A stretch of DNA of 64,000 nt from Ignelater luminosus (lineage: Eukaryota > Arthropoda > Insecta > Coleoptera > Elateridae). The notes below the pieces were generated by a model that saw only the letters and a program-made list of their open reading frames with translations, ran no database searches and was not told where the DNA came from. Both the position numbers and the translations under genes were made by a program. Location of the stretch: assembly GCA_011009095.1 (NCBI GenBank), contig VTPC01000943.1, forward strand, positions 46,167 through 110,166. Reading direction: 5' to 3'. This document shows, in pieces, positions 1-12,100 of the stretch (position 1 is the stretch's first letter; every line of letters starts with the position of its first letter).

Positions 1-1185
1 TGAGTTTTTAGGCAACCCAACGTACGTTTACCGACCTAATATATTCTCAATTTTTTTGAAAAAAGCTGTACATAGCAACTCCGTCTCTACGGTTACAGAT
101 AGTATTAAATAAATGAGGTTAAAATGAATGAAAATGAAAACAAAATAAAATACATGTGATTTATCATGGGTGGTGGGCCTCTTCTTAGCATTAAAAAAAA
201 GTCTTACTATTTTCATTTCACTGACAAACTACTTTAAAAGAGAAATATCTTACAGATTTAAGAACAAGAACAACTTGAATTGGGCATGCGGTCGTAGTGG
301 AAATTATGAAAAAGTCTACTTTTTCCACAAATCCTAAACTATCTGGCGTTTATAAATTTTTGTTAAATGTTAAGTACTTTGGTGAAAAGGCCAGAACGCT
401 AGACATGGGCGGTTCCATGTAAATTCCAAAAAACCATAAACGGAAAATATCACTTATCGTACCCAATCCTAACCTTCCGTCATTTCATCAGTTTTTTTTT
501 ATCCCAATTCCTAAAATCAAAACGGCAGAAAGACTAGTGTGGTCTTTGTCTATTTAATTAATATTTTATGCGAAAAAGTTCACTTTTTTCACAGTTTTTT
601 CCAGATTTTTAAAAATATGCTTAAAATGCACATTACAACTTAAAAATTTGGTTGCGTATTATTATTAATACGAATTTCGGAACGCCAGAATTTTATGACC
701 TGTTGAGTGCCCTGTCCCAGGAATATGTGGTAGCTCTATGTCCATGGTTTTTTGGGACATTCTGTATTTTACTGTTTTAATAATTTGAGTAAACCATGCT
801 GAATTATGAAGTTTTTATTAAAATTTAGAATTTCATGTAGGTAAAATCAGTCAAATTCCAATCATTTATAAAAAGCCATTTTAAAATATTAATTTTTTGT
901 AATTCTGTTAAGACTGTTTCGATAAACTTGAACTGTTTTTTATGTCGCACATACAACCTAGCAGCACAGCCTAGCTTAGTAAAAATGTTACTTCAGCCAA
1001 TTGCAACCGTCCCAGAGGTCAGTTTGATTGGCTGAAACAGCTTTTTCCAGCCTTGATCCAGAAGTAGCATCTCATATGAATAAATAAATAAATGTATTTA
1101 CTACATCCAACTTACATATACATAGAAAAATTTAAGTTAGATAAATAACTCTTACATAAACATTAAACATAAAACATTTTAGTGT
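1..1185. other. Region 3' of IleRS, no gene seen
   Basis: AT-rich sequence with only short open frames on both strands, none of which resembles a known protein. A perfect 10-bp inverted repeat (TTCAGCCAAT at 992-1001 and its complement at 1027-1036, 25-bp loop) is the only structure I noticed. Part of it is probably the 3' UTR of the isoleucyl-tRNA synthetase gene, which ends at 1186 on the minus strand. Confidence 0.5.
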
Positions 1186-4100
1186 TTATATGGCTTTCCA
1201 AAGCCACTTATCTATAATCGTTTGATAATCTTTTTCTGTAACTGTAACTACTCCAGCAGGATTTTCAAGCACAATTGTTCCAACTACACCTTGCTCACAA
1301 AAATTTAATACTTTACAGAACGGTTCACATCTTTTCAAGCCATTCAGTTTAATGTATTCTTGATAGCTGATAGAGACTTCATTAATTCCTTGTCGAGGTA
1401 ATACATAAATTGTATTTCCAGATGTATGATTAACAACATCACTATCATTTGTTATTTCTCCATTTTCATTCCATAAAGTAAAAGTTGCATTCATATCAAA
1501 TAGATTCCTGACATTTAATTGTAATCCATGAAATGTTAACATCTCATTTACAGCCTCTAATAGAATCAATCCTTTTGACTGCTCACCAAAACCTTGCAGC
1601 AAGAGATTAGCCCATCTTACGACTGGAATGCTCATTATAATCTTCTGTGTTATTAAAAGTTTCAAACAACAACCCTTAAATTCGCGGCTTTCTTGGGCAA
1701 CTATTTGATCTCCACTTAAATATTGTTCAAGTGGAAGAAAGTCTGTCTTAATGGCTTTTTCAATAAAGTCTGTATACATCTCAGCTACATTTGCAAGGTC
1801 CTTCGTAGCTTTATAATATACACAGATTTTATCGGAAGGAACTAAATGGGCTTGCTTACGTAACTTTTGAATGCGATTAATGATTTCACGAGCAGCACCC
1901 TCTTCTAACATTGATTTATCTGGATTGGTATCTAGTAATACTAAGATTTCACCTTGAGCATGCATTTCATGCGTTTTTAATAAATTTGTTTTGAAAGAAA
2001 GACGCACAAATGATTTCTCAATATGTATTCCTTTTACATCAACGTAATCATGTGCAATTAAACTGTTAATTTCATTATCAGTTAATGATTCAATGGTTTG
2101 CGCAATTGATTTATAGTTTGATTTAAAACAAACTCCTAAAGTTTTATAATCAGGTTTTGCTTGCATTTTAATGCCAAATTTGTCCTTATCTACAGTTAGA
2201 GTTACCTTACGAACATTCATTTCTGTAAGTAGATACTGTTCAACAGACTTTATGTCAGACAGATATTGATTATCTTGATGTATAATGATAATTTCTGGTA
2301 AAGGATATTTTAATGGCATATTCTTTCTATCTCGTAATATTCTTCCAATTTCCACCACTTCTTGCAAATGAAAAACAATTCTTTCAATGTCTTTATCGAT
2401 CCTCTCACCATTTGCTTGAGGCAACATTAGGTAATGAATGCTAGCTTCTTGGGTTTCAATAAATTTTCTTAAACACTGATAAATATATTCCGAGAAAAAA
2501 TGGGACAAACGGCGCCATTATTCTTGTAATAGTCAACAAAACATTAAACAATGTCATTAGTGCTTTATACTGATCTTTTGTTTCGCCTTTTAAACGTTTT
2601 CGATTCATTCTTACATACCAATTAGTTAAGTGATCAAAGTATTTAGTTAAACGTGGCACAACATTGTATAAATGATAGGCTTTCATTTCTTTATGAACAT
2701 ATTGCAAAAGTGATTGAGTAAATGACAAAATCCACCGATCCATTATGTTTAAATTCACAATGCAATCATCTTTGTAATAGAATGGTGTGCTTGTTTCATT
2801 AACAAACATTTCAATATTCTGTATGAGAAATCTAAACGAGTTAAACCATGGTAAGAAAACATCTTTAATAATATCTCGCACCCCTTCCTCTTTAAAACGT
2901 AAATTCTCAGCCCTTACTACTGGCGAATTTATTAGATATAAACGAAGCGCATCTGCACCATACTTAGAAACTATTTCCATAGGATCAGGATAATTGTTCT
3001 TTCGTTTCGACATTTTCTGGCCATCACTAGCCAAGATAAGACCACTCGAGATTAAATTTTTGAAAGGAGCTTTTCCAAACAGTGCTGTTGAAATTACTAG
3101 TAATGTGTAAAACCAGCCCCTGGTTTGATCTATTCCTTCTGCAATAAAATCAGCTGGGAAGCATTCACTAAATTCTTTATGATTTTCAAATGGGAAATGC
3201 TGTTGAGCATAAGGCATAGAACCAGACTCGAACCAACAGTCAAATACTTCTGGAATTCGTCGCAATGGGGGTCTTCCTAGTACAGAAGAAGGTATCTCAA
3301 GATGGTCAATACTCTCACGATGTAAATCTTTGATTTGTTTACCTACAACAAAAAGACATGTAAAAAAATAGAAAGTAGCAAAGAGTAGATTCAGGTAATT
3401 GACAGATATTTAACCTCAATGTTCAATTACTGAAAACTTCAAACTGTCAATGTCATGGCCTATTTTGAATAAACCCCGTGGACGTGACGTCATCACTAGC
3501 TTGTTGTTATGGTTTGAAAACTTGTTGCAATAGCTATGAGGTCAAGTGCAACATTGTGAATTCCATAATAGAGAAATAGAAAGAGACTAACTATATAATA
3601 TCTATTTCATGTAAAGAGATACATGCATCACAGATTTATTTTTAATCAAAGACAACACGCGCCTATTTGAAATGTATGTTGAAGAAGAGATATACAGCAT
3701 GTCCAAGATAAGGATGCACAGCATGGGAATCTTGGAAACGGTAAGAGATACAGCATCAGTTAAATGGGATGAAAGTTGGCTATTTATAGAACCTTTTTGT
3801 TGGCGTTTGCAAAATCTAGATACCTTGGATAGTTTCAGAGATATTTTTAAAAAAAAGTAGATTTCTCGATTTTCATTATTATTTTTTCTTTCCTTTATTT
3901 GAAGAGATATTGGAAAACTAAAACCACTTTTTCATATAATAATATAATAAATACGCTAACAAAATTCCTGTACAACGTTTTGGTTTCGAGTAACCATCAT
4001 CAACCTCATTCTTTTAAATAAGTGGAAAAACAAATGAAAATTGTTTTGGATAGCTCTTGTTGTCACGATTCTAATGGTGTAAACATCATAAGGTTATTTT

Positions 4101-7100
4101 GATGTCTTATACTATAAATTAATGTATTCTGCAGTACCCTGGCCTATACGATCACTTGATCTATCACCGTTATATTTCTTTCCTCTAGGGTTATGTGAAG
4201 AACCATGTGCTCAACCAAAATTTTGCAGATGAACAGCAATTATTACAGTTGGTCATAGCAGCGTTCAACACAAAAAAATCAAAACCAAAATAACCCTATC
4301 GTGTTTACATCATTAGAATCAAGACAACAAGAGCTATTCTAAACAATTTTCAATTGTTTTTCTGCCTATTTAAAAAAATGAGGTTGATGATGGTTACTCA
4401 AAACCGAAACGTTGTACGAGAATTTCGTTAGCGTATTTTAATAAAGAACAAAAAGTGGCAATAGAAAAGTGATTTTAGTTTTCTGATATCTCTTCAAATA
4501 AAGGAAAGAAACAATAATAACGAGAATCGAGAAATCTACTTTTTTTTAAATATCTCTGAAACTATCCAAGATATCTAGATTTTGCAAACGCCAACAAAAA
4601 GGTCCTATAAATAGCCAACTTTCATCCTATTTAACTGATGCTGTATCTCCTGTATCTCTTACCGTTTCCAAAATCCTCATGCTGTGCATCCTTATCTTGG
4701 ACACACTGTATATGGCCAATTTCATTCAAAATAATTAAAGAAAAATAAATCAAACTACATCTGAAAATGTCATAAGAGTAACAAAAAAGTGAAAAAGTTT
4801 CCATATTTTGAAAAATAATCAAGTTATGAATTTCGTACTTTTTCTTCTTTGTATTTTTTTAATAGAATTCTTTTCTTGGAGGCTCCATTTTTATGATATC
4901 AGCTGTCGTAAGAGTAACACCAGTGGTGCCATAAGAGTAACGCAATGAATTCGTTCCACTATTTTGATACAAGTCCACAACATATTTGTTTGCACTTAGG
5001 AAGTTCTTGTATTGTAAATGATATGAAATATGATCCCTATATGTAATACTTATAACGATCAATTAGCAGATTATCAAAGTTAAGGGGATGAATGAAATTA
5101 TTACATTTCAAGTATTAAATTTTTATTTGAAGTCTCCAACTTTATACTTTTTGCAATGCCATATTTCAGGCGTGAAGCCGAAATTTGAAGCACGCTGCAA
5201 GACAGGTCACGCACATGTATCGATGAATAGATTTTTTGTAATCGTTTACAAAAAATGAAAAAACATTAACTTACTGTAAATTTTGAGGTTAAATTCGACC
5301 GCTGTCAAATTAGGTACATAAATGGAAAAACTTATATATTTAGTTATAATATTACTTTTTCATTTCTGTACCTCACAAGATTACTAACTATTTTACAGTA
5401 CTGTAATCAGAATCGGAGTCCCTAAAGCATAACAATTCTGACCCCTGGTTTCGATATTATAGAATCCACAGCAGGCTTCAACTTTATTTCATTTCTGCAG
5501 TATACAACAAATTCAGGTCTGTAACCTAAAAGCACAAAAATCACTACATATATATTGACAACTCATGTTTACTTGAAAGGATGATGATACAAATGACATA
5601 TAATTTAGAATTAAGAATTCTATAATATTGAAACAGACTATAATTAACCTAATTAACTTTGACACTTAAAAACCTATAATCTACCATAGTACAGAGAGAT
5701 CAAAAAGAATAAAAGAAAGAGAAAAAAAGAATATTTTTACTCACCAGTCAGTTCTTCTAATTCTTTAATACTCCCAACACAATAAATTTCATCGCCATCA
5801 GCAGAAGTCCATATAGGTATAGGTGTACCCCAATAACGATTACGACTAACAGCCCAATCTCTAGCTTCCTTCAACCAATTAGAAAAGCGTTTCTCTTTCA
5901 CAAAATCTGGTATCCAATATATTTCTGAACTGCATTTCTGCAACAGCTCCGACATGTGCTGTACACGAATGAACCATGATGGAATCGCCTTATAAATTAA
6001 AGGTGTGTCTGACCGCCAACAGAATGGATAACTATGTTTAACTTGTGAACTTAATACAAGTCTGTTTTTTGCTTTTAATGCTACTACAATATTTCTATCG
6101 GCATCTTTAAAATATTGTCCTTCAAAATCAACAACGGGCTTGGTAAGACAACCATTTGAATCAACAGGACAAATTGGTTCTTGATCTAATGTTATAATAC
6201 CTGCTGCTAAACAACAACGAAAATCATCTTCACCAAAATAAGGAGCTTGATGAACTATACCTGTACCAGATTCTGCAGTAACATATTCATCAGTTAATAC
6301 CCGAAATGCACCTTTGGAACGCATATGTGCATAATAAGGAAAGATTGGTTCATATTCTACATCTTTTAAATTTTCTCCCAAGAATTCTTCCAATATTTCA
6401 AAGCATTCAGGTTTAAAAATAAAATCTGCCCTGGATTTTAACAGTACATAAATTCTATTTGTACTTTTTTCTTTAATACGTGCATAAATCAATTTAGAAT
6501 TTACACAAGCAGCAAGATTACTTGGAAGAGTCCATGGAGTTGTAGTCCAAATCAACATAGAAGCCCCTTGCATATCACCAATTATAGGTAATGACACAGT
6601 CACAGCTGGATCTATAACTTCTTTATAATTTTGACCCGATTCAAAATTTGAAAGTGGCGTGTGACAGGAAGTTGAATAAGGCATGACCTTATTACCATGA
6701 TAAACCAGACCCTTTAAATATAACTGCTTAAATACCCACCAAACAGATTCCATAAACCATGGATATAATGTCTTGTAATCGTTATCAAAATCAATCCAAC
6801 GTCCAATTTTACCCATAACCAATTTCCAGTGTGTTACATAATGTGTCACAATGCTACGACATTCAGCATTATATATATCCACTCCCATCTTTTCAACATC
6901 TTCGGGTCCTTTAATATTAAACTTCTTATCTATTTCAAATTCAACAGGAAGACCATGGCAGTCCCATCCAAACCGTCGCTCGACATGGAAGCCTTGTTGG
7001 TGAGCATAGCGTGTTACAATGTCTTTAATAGTACCAGCTAAGATATGCCCATAATGGGGTAAACCAGTTGCAAACGGTGGTCCATCATAAAATGAATACC

Positions 7101-7236
7101 TAGGTTTACCTTCTGATTGTTTTAAGCAGTTGTGAAAAACATCTAATTGTTTCCATAAAGACAGAATTTTCAATTCCTCACTTGGGAAATCAATACATTC
7201 AGTAATCCGTGGTATTTCCTGTATCATATATGCCAT
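1186..7236 (-). CDS. IARS1: Cytoplasmic isoleucyl-tRNA synthetase (class I aaRS)
   Basis: Charges tRNA-Ile with isoleucine in the cytosol. There are two coding exons, 7236-5745 and 3342-1186, with a 2.4-kb intron whose phase agrees (donor GTGAGT, acceptor TTGTAG). The catalytic domain carries the HIGH-box variant HYGH at about residues 61-64 and KMSKR at about 607-611. Between them lie the CP1 editing region (WTTTPWTLPSNLA) and the GWDCHGLP block. The anticodon-binding and C-terminal domains follow to a stop at 1186, giving about 1215 residues against 1262 in human. The second exon is open in one frame down to about 2500 and in another below it. The switch lies at a run of six A (T on the coding strand) at 2495-2500. 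Five T would give VPFFSEY, matching the family, so a sequencing or assembly error is the likeliest reason, though a real frameshift is possible. The gene diverges from ICT1, 498 bp away. Confidence 0.95.
3695..4708. mobile_element. Foldback-type Tc1/mariner-like element in the IleRS intron
   Basis: Two inverted arms of about 410-430 bp (3695-4105 and 4278-4708) run from the outer ends almost to the centre. The ends read CAGCATGTCCAAGATAAGG and, inverted, CAGTGTGTCCAAGATAAGG, and both are flanked by TATA, consistent with a TA target duplication. The roughly 170-bp centre, read on the plus strand, still shows a decayed transposase C-terminus (WPIRSLDLSPLYFFPLGL, compare WPPRSPDLNPLDFFLWG of insect Tc1/mariner-like transposases). 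The arms differ by many substitutions, so this is an old copy. It is non-autonomous and sits inside the only large intron of IleRS. The other intron parts (3343-3690 and 4715-5744) show nothing else. Confidence 0.85.
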
Positions 7237-7734
7237 TTTTCTTTCATATAACGTTTACGTTAAAACTTTATAAGATATATTAAGTAAATTTATAACACTT
7301 CTAATAACATTCACAAATTTACCGATTGTTGCGTCAGTTTTGAAATTCCCTGGAAATGCTCTACACTGCCTAAAATTAACACAAAGATGTTAAATGTCCC
7401 TAGAATATAGACCGTGTCTATGTTGCCAAGTGTAGCACTATTATTGCATCGACATCACTAAACAATTAATTTTGATAAATTATTGCAATATTGAAATACA
7501 TAATAAACTAGATAGTTTTTTGATTTACTTGGAACTACTAAACTGCGTACTTACAATTCCCAAATACATAAAATCTTTTTAAATAAATGTAATCTGGCAA
7601 TTGCGCATTCTAATGTTACCATTCTAACCTACAAATTAATTCTAAACTCGCAATAATAAATTAATAAATACTCAATTAAAATTCAAGAAATAGTTGTGTA
7701 ATCTAAAAAAGCGTTTAAGAATTTATAAGATATA
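7237..7734. promoter_or_regulatory. Divergent promoter interval, IleRS and ICT1
   Basis: These 498 bp separate the start codons of two genes transcribed away from each other, so the interval must hold both promoters and 5' UTRs. I see no TATA box at a convincing distance from either start, as is common for housekeeping genes. Confidence 0.6.
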
Positions 7735-8559
7735 ATGAACGTGTGTGGTAGAAGCTTTTGCAGGGGCATACAAAATTATTATAACCTAACACACCAACAT
7801 CGGTTTTTAGCATATAAAAGTTCAATTGCATTAGAGCATTTATATCCAGGAAGCAATTTAAGAATTAGTACACCACATAAGGTGAGTAATTATTTTATAA
7901 ATACAAAATAATAATTACTTCTGTTTAATTACAGCCAGCTAGCACTTCAGAGAAGTTTTCAGGTTACGTACCAATAGATCAGATACAACTTACATATAGT
8001 AAAAGTACAGGTCCAGGAGGTCAAAATGTAAATAAAGTTAACACAAAAGTGGATCTGCGATTTCACTTAGAATCTGCAAATTGGCTTAGTGAAAATACAA
8101 AAAAGAAATTAGCTACAAACGTAAGTAATTTAAAATATCAATTTTTTTATTCTAGAATCATTCCATAATTATGTGAATATTTATTACCCTCTGCATAGGT
8201 ACTATTAACAAATTATAATCACAATAAACTGTTTTTAGTTAAAAACGAGAATAACAAGCGAAGGATTTCTGGTATTTCGTTCAGATGTTACACGTTCGCA
8301 GCAATTGAATGTAGCAGATTGTTTAGAAAAATTAAGATCTGCAATAAGAGAAGCAGAATATGAAGCACCTCCTCCAAGTCTTGAAACAGCTGAGAAGATG
8401 AGACGAAGGTTTTTAATTCTATCAAGTTTTCCATTTAGTTTTACTAATTTCTTGCTTTTCAGATATGAAAAAGCTACAGCAGAAAGATTGTTAATTAAAA
8501 GAGAACGGTCACAAATCAAACAAAACAGAAGTGATCCATCTATCCATGATATATTATAG
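7735..8559 (+). CDS. MRPL58: Mitochondrial peptidyl-tRNA hydrolase ICT1 / ribosomal protein mL62
   Basis: Release-factor-like protein of the mitochondrial large ribosomal subunit that frees peptides from stalled ribosomes. Four exons join in phase: 7735-7881, 7935-8120, 8239-8408 and 8463-8559, giving 199 residues (human 206). Introns are 53, 118 and 54 bp with GT-AG ends. The catalytic GGQ lies at residues 77-79 within SKSTGPGGQNVNKVNTKV, the signature of the class. The basic C-terminal tail after about residue 160 (RRRYEKATAERLLIKRERS) matches the segment that family members insert into the mRNA channel. The first 49 residues are poor in acidic residues and look like a mitochondrial targeting peptide. 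An AATAAA at 8641-8646 is a likely polyadenylation signal. The gene converges on LUC7L. Confidence 0.95.
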
Positions 8560-9126
8560 TTTCCTTTTTTTCTCTGTGTGATGTTTAAATTAAAATACAA
8601 TTGTAGTGATATTTGAACTTTTATTTCATCGAACTTTATTAATAAATGGACACAGCAAATGCAACTGCAGGAAATTCTATCCCTCTACCTTACAATATTA
8701 TTCCTATTTTTACTTAATTATATTTTGAGGGCTTCATAACATAGGGATGATCTGCAATCTTGAATTGAATTGAAATTTTTTTGTACGTTAGGTATAGGTC
8801 TCCTCTGTTTTGACATAAGAGAAATTTCCTTAAAATTGGTCAATCATATTACAATGATGTATTATCACATACCAAATTTCAAATAAATTCTTTTCAATGG
8901 AAATTTTTTAACATCTTTCTTTTTAATTCCTATCAAGTTGACATTGTTGATGCAGCCCTATATTATGAAGCCCTCGCTTTGAAAAAGACTTTTCATCTAT
9001 CTTATAATAATAATTAAGAAACAACAATAAAACAATGACTCATAAAGTAATCATTAAGCACATTGTGCTTTTATTTTAATTATAAATTCCATAATTCAGA
9101 TAAAAATGAATGAACAAATTATATTT
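8560..9126. other. Convergent 3' interval, ICT1 and LUC7L
   Basis: Holds the 3' UTRs of two convergent genes. AATAAA occurs on the plus strand at 8641-8646 and on the minus strand at 9075-9070, about 52 bp after the LUC7L stop. Nothing else is recognised. Confidence 0.5.
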
Positions 9127-12100
9127 TTAATCCCTGTCTCGTTTCTTATCACTAGAACTAGAGTGACGCGAGTGAGAACGACGATCACGATCTCGACTTC
9201 TTGATCTGGATCGATAAGACCGACTCCTATTATCACGATCCTTATCTCGGTCTCCATGTCTATGGCGATCACGAGATTTTGAACGATGTCTTTTAGAACG
9301 TCTATCAAGCTCTCGACCCCCAACATATTGTTCTCTGTGCCTTTCACGATAACGCTCTTCTCTTTCAAAGTCACGATCACGATCTCGCATGGTTTTACGT
9401 TTCTCTTCCTTTCTCTTTTCAGCAGTTGCCTACAACATGAAATATTATAATCTTGAAAAATATTTCTGTTGTACAAACTCACCTCTAGTTCAGTAAGCTT
9501 TTCGCGAATTTTAATGAAGCCAAGATGAAGCTTCCCGCCAAAATGATCAGCAAGTCGTCGATCATTATCATGAATACCCAGATATGCAGAACAGACTTCA
9601 CAAACACGCAACTTTTGTTGCTGATAACTACTTGCAGGCATTGAATTGCGATACTCCTGCTCGGCTTCCAATTTTTTCTTTCTTAATTCATCTACCTGTA
9701 GATTTTGAATTGTCATTAATGCAGTAGAGTTTAAATATCTAATAGATACCTACCTCTTCCATAAGCTTCATGCTTTCTTCAACAAAACCCTCTTCACCAA
9801 GCTGTTCGGCTTTCGCTAATTTCTGTCCAATTTGTTCAGCTAATTCGTGTACATTGTTTGCTTTTACAGCTACTTCAGCTGACAGTTCTTCTTGGGTTTC
9901 TGCAAGTCTCTGTTTAGCTGCCTCTGTACGTCGATCACAATCGCCTATAAATGCTTGAAGATGTTCCATGGCCTAGATGGTTTAAATTTATGAATTATTT
10001 TCTGTTTATTAGGTTAACAATTTCTTGGTTATATTCTACTTTGCTACATTTGGCAATTATATCATGAACTCTTTTACATCTATACCATTTCTAAAATACA
10101 CCTGTTTATTCACTCTGCATTTTTTAGCACTCTTGGAGTAAATGAGGTTAACTCAATTTGCATACAGAGATAATTACATCTAAAGTGAAGTTAAAAAAAA
10201 ATATCTTTAAAAGGCAAGATTAACAGTCAAGTGCATGTGCAAAATTGAGCAAGGGAGGGTCAAAGTTGCAAATTCTGCATTTTCTGAAAATGAAAAATCA
10301 GAATAACTCAAAAACGGGTGAAGTGCGTTGATTTTGACCAAACTTGGAGGGTAAGTGGTACTTTAGGGTCTTTGACTGATAGAGCTTCTATATACATATT
10401 AGTGTAAGAGTTGACTGACTGATCTAAATTGCATGTTTTTGAATGAAATCTCCATAGTAACACATAACAAAACAATTTCAAATACATATTTTAAGTAATC
10501 GTAATTGATGGATGAAGAGATTGATCCGCCAATTAAAAAATTCTAATCACAAGTGATTCACCAAGTAAAACAATCCTGACTGCTCAATCCTTATCCATAC
10601 TATGTATATAGGAACTCTACGCGTGAAGCGAACGCGGTGACACCTAGCGGCAAAAACGAGCAAAATCGATTGGAACCTAATGGGCAGGTCTAGCAATCTG
10701 GGACCAGGGGCGCTGCGATGTAGGTCCTCTATGGAGTATTTTGCCTAGACAGTTCTAAATTTAGGCCCACAGGCGTCCGCGTAGAGGAAAGGACGAGGTG
10801 GGGATGGATTTTATGTATAGCAAAACGCGGTTTGGTACCTCGCTTGGATGCCTTTCCCTGTATCTGATGCCGCTCGAGCCGATTTCCCACTTCCTAGGTT
10901 CGGCAGCTAGAGGGTGCGACATGTCAAACCAAAAAAAGGCTCTTAACTTGGGAACTACAAGGATCTTGCTTTCGCTATTCAAGCAGATTTACGAGCGTTA
11001 TGGGCCAGTAGATATCGGAAGACCCCGAATTTCCCTGAGAAAACGTTTACGGTTTCTTGCAAACCTTTGCAACCCCCCCCACCAAAACGGTGAGGGTGCG
11101 GGCGGTCCGATCGAGTAATAATCGAGGTGTCATATTCCAAGAATGCTTCTCTACACCCCTCACTCCCCGAAAAGACCCGACTCAACTTGGTTTACTTTGC
11201 ACGTTTTTCCATGTCGACTTAAAAAATTCCTAACTCAATAAGCTACAGGGGCCTGATCAAGCTGAATTTTTCTCCAAATAAAAAGACTAATTGATGTAAT
11301 AAGTCTACATGAATACTAGCAGCGTGCGTCCATTTTTGAGATCGATCAGAAGAAAAAAATGTAATTTGTCTTCATTCAGGCCTTTCTGGAGCAGTTATAC
11401 AAGGTTCTAGGGAAATGGAGCTTGTAGAGTTGGATGCTCTGTTGAATGGGGAACGAAAAGAGTTCCATACACTTTTTTACCAGTCGAAAACGCAAAAAAA
11501 ACGAAAACGGTGCAAATAATTGACACCTTTTGAGCCAGGAGCACCAATTTCCAGTAATTGATATACCTCAGGGCCTAATACATCATTCTGTAAAAGAAAA
11601 AGTCCTAAATATTCCAAAGTGTACCACGATGTTGAAACTCGAAATGTTGATTTTCCGTATCTCACTCCACCTTCCCTGAAACTTAGGTTTTCAGGTAAAA
11701 TTGCAAATAGAAACAATTATGCACTTGTAGTATGTTCTCTAATCGGTATGTTACGCCGAATTTACGGAAATGCTTAATGCATGTAAACGGCAAATTTTTG
11801 CCTATTTCACGAAATAAGCACTGTGATTGAAGATTACGTGAATTGAACAAATTTAATAGATATAGCTGCATATTTCATGAAATACGCAAACTAATGATTT
11901 GATATCTACCAAAAAATAAAAGAGTTGTAGAACGAGATTTATTAGGATCTAAAAAGATATATAAACTTGAAAAACAAAATACATAAAGTTTATAAAGATC
12001 GCAAACTTAAAAAAATAACATGAAACCTGAAAAAAAACAAACTTAAAAATGGAAATAAATAAATGTGTAATGTTGTAACTAGATATATTTGATTTATTCG

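Noticed and set aside
2489-2505. Programmed ribosomal frameshift in IleRS
   Set aside because: No family member is known to use one, and a simple one-base homopolymer miscount explains it.
10798-11118. 106-residue plus-strand protein in the GC-rich block
   Set aside because: Equally long frames are open on the other strand and no domain is recognised.
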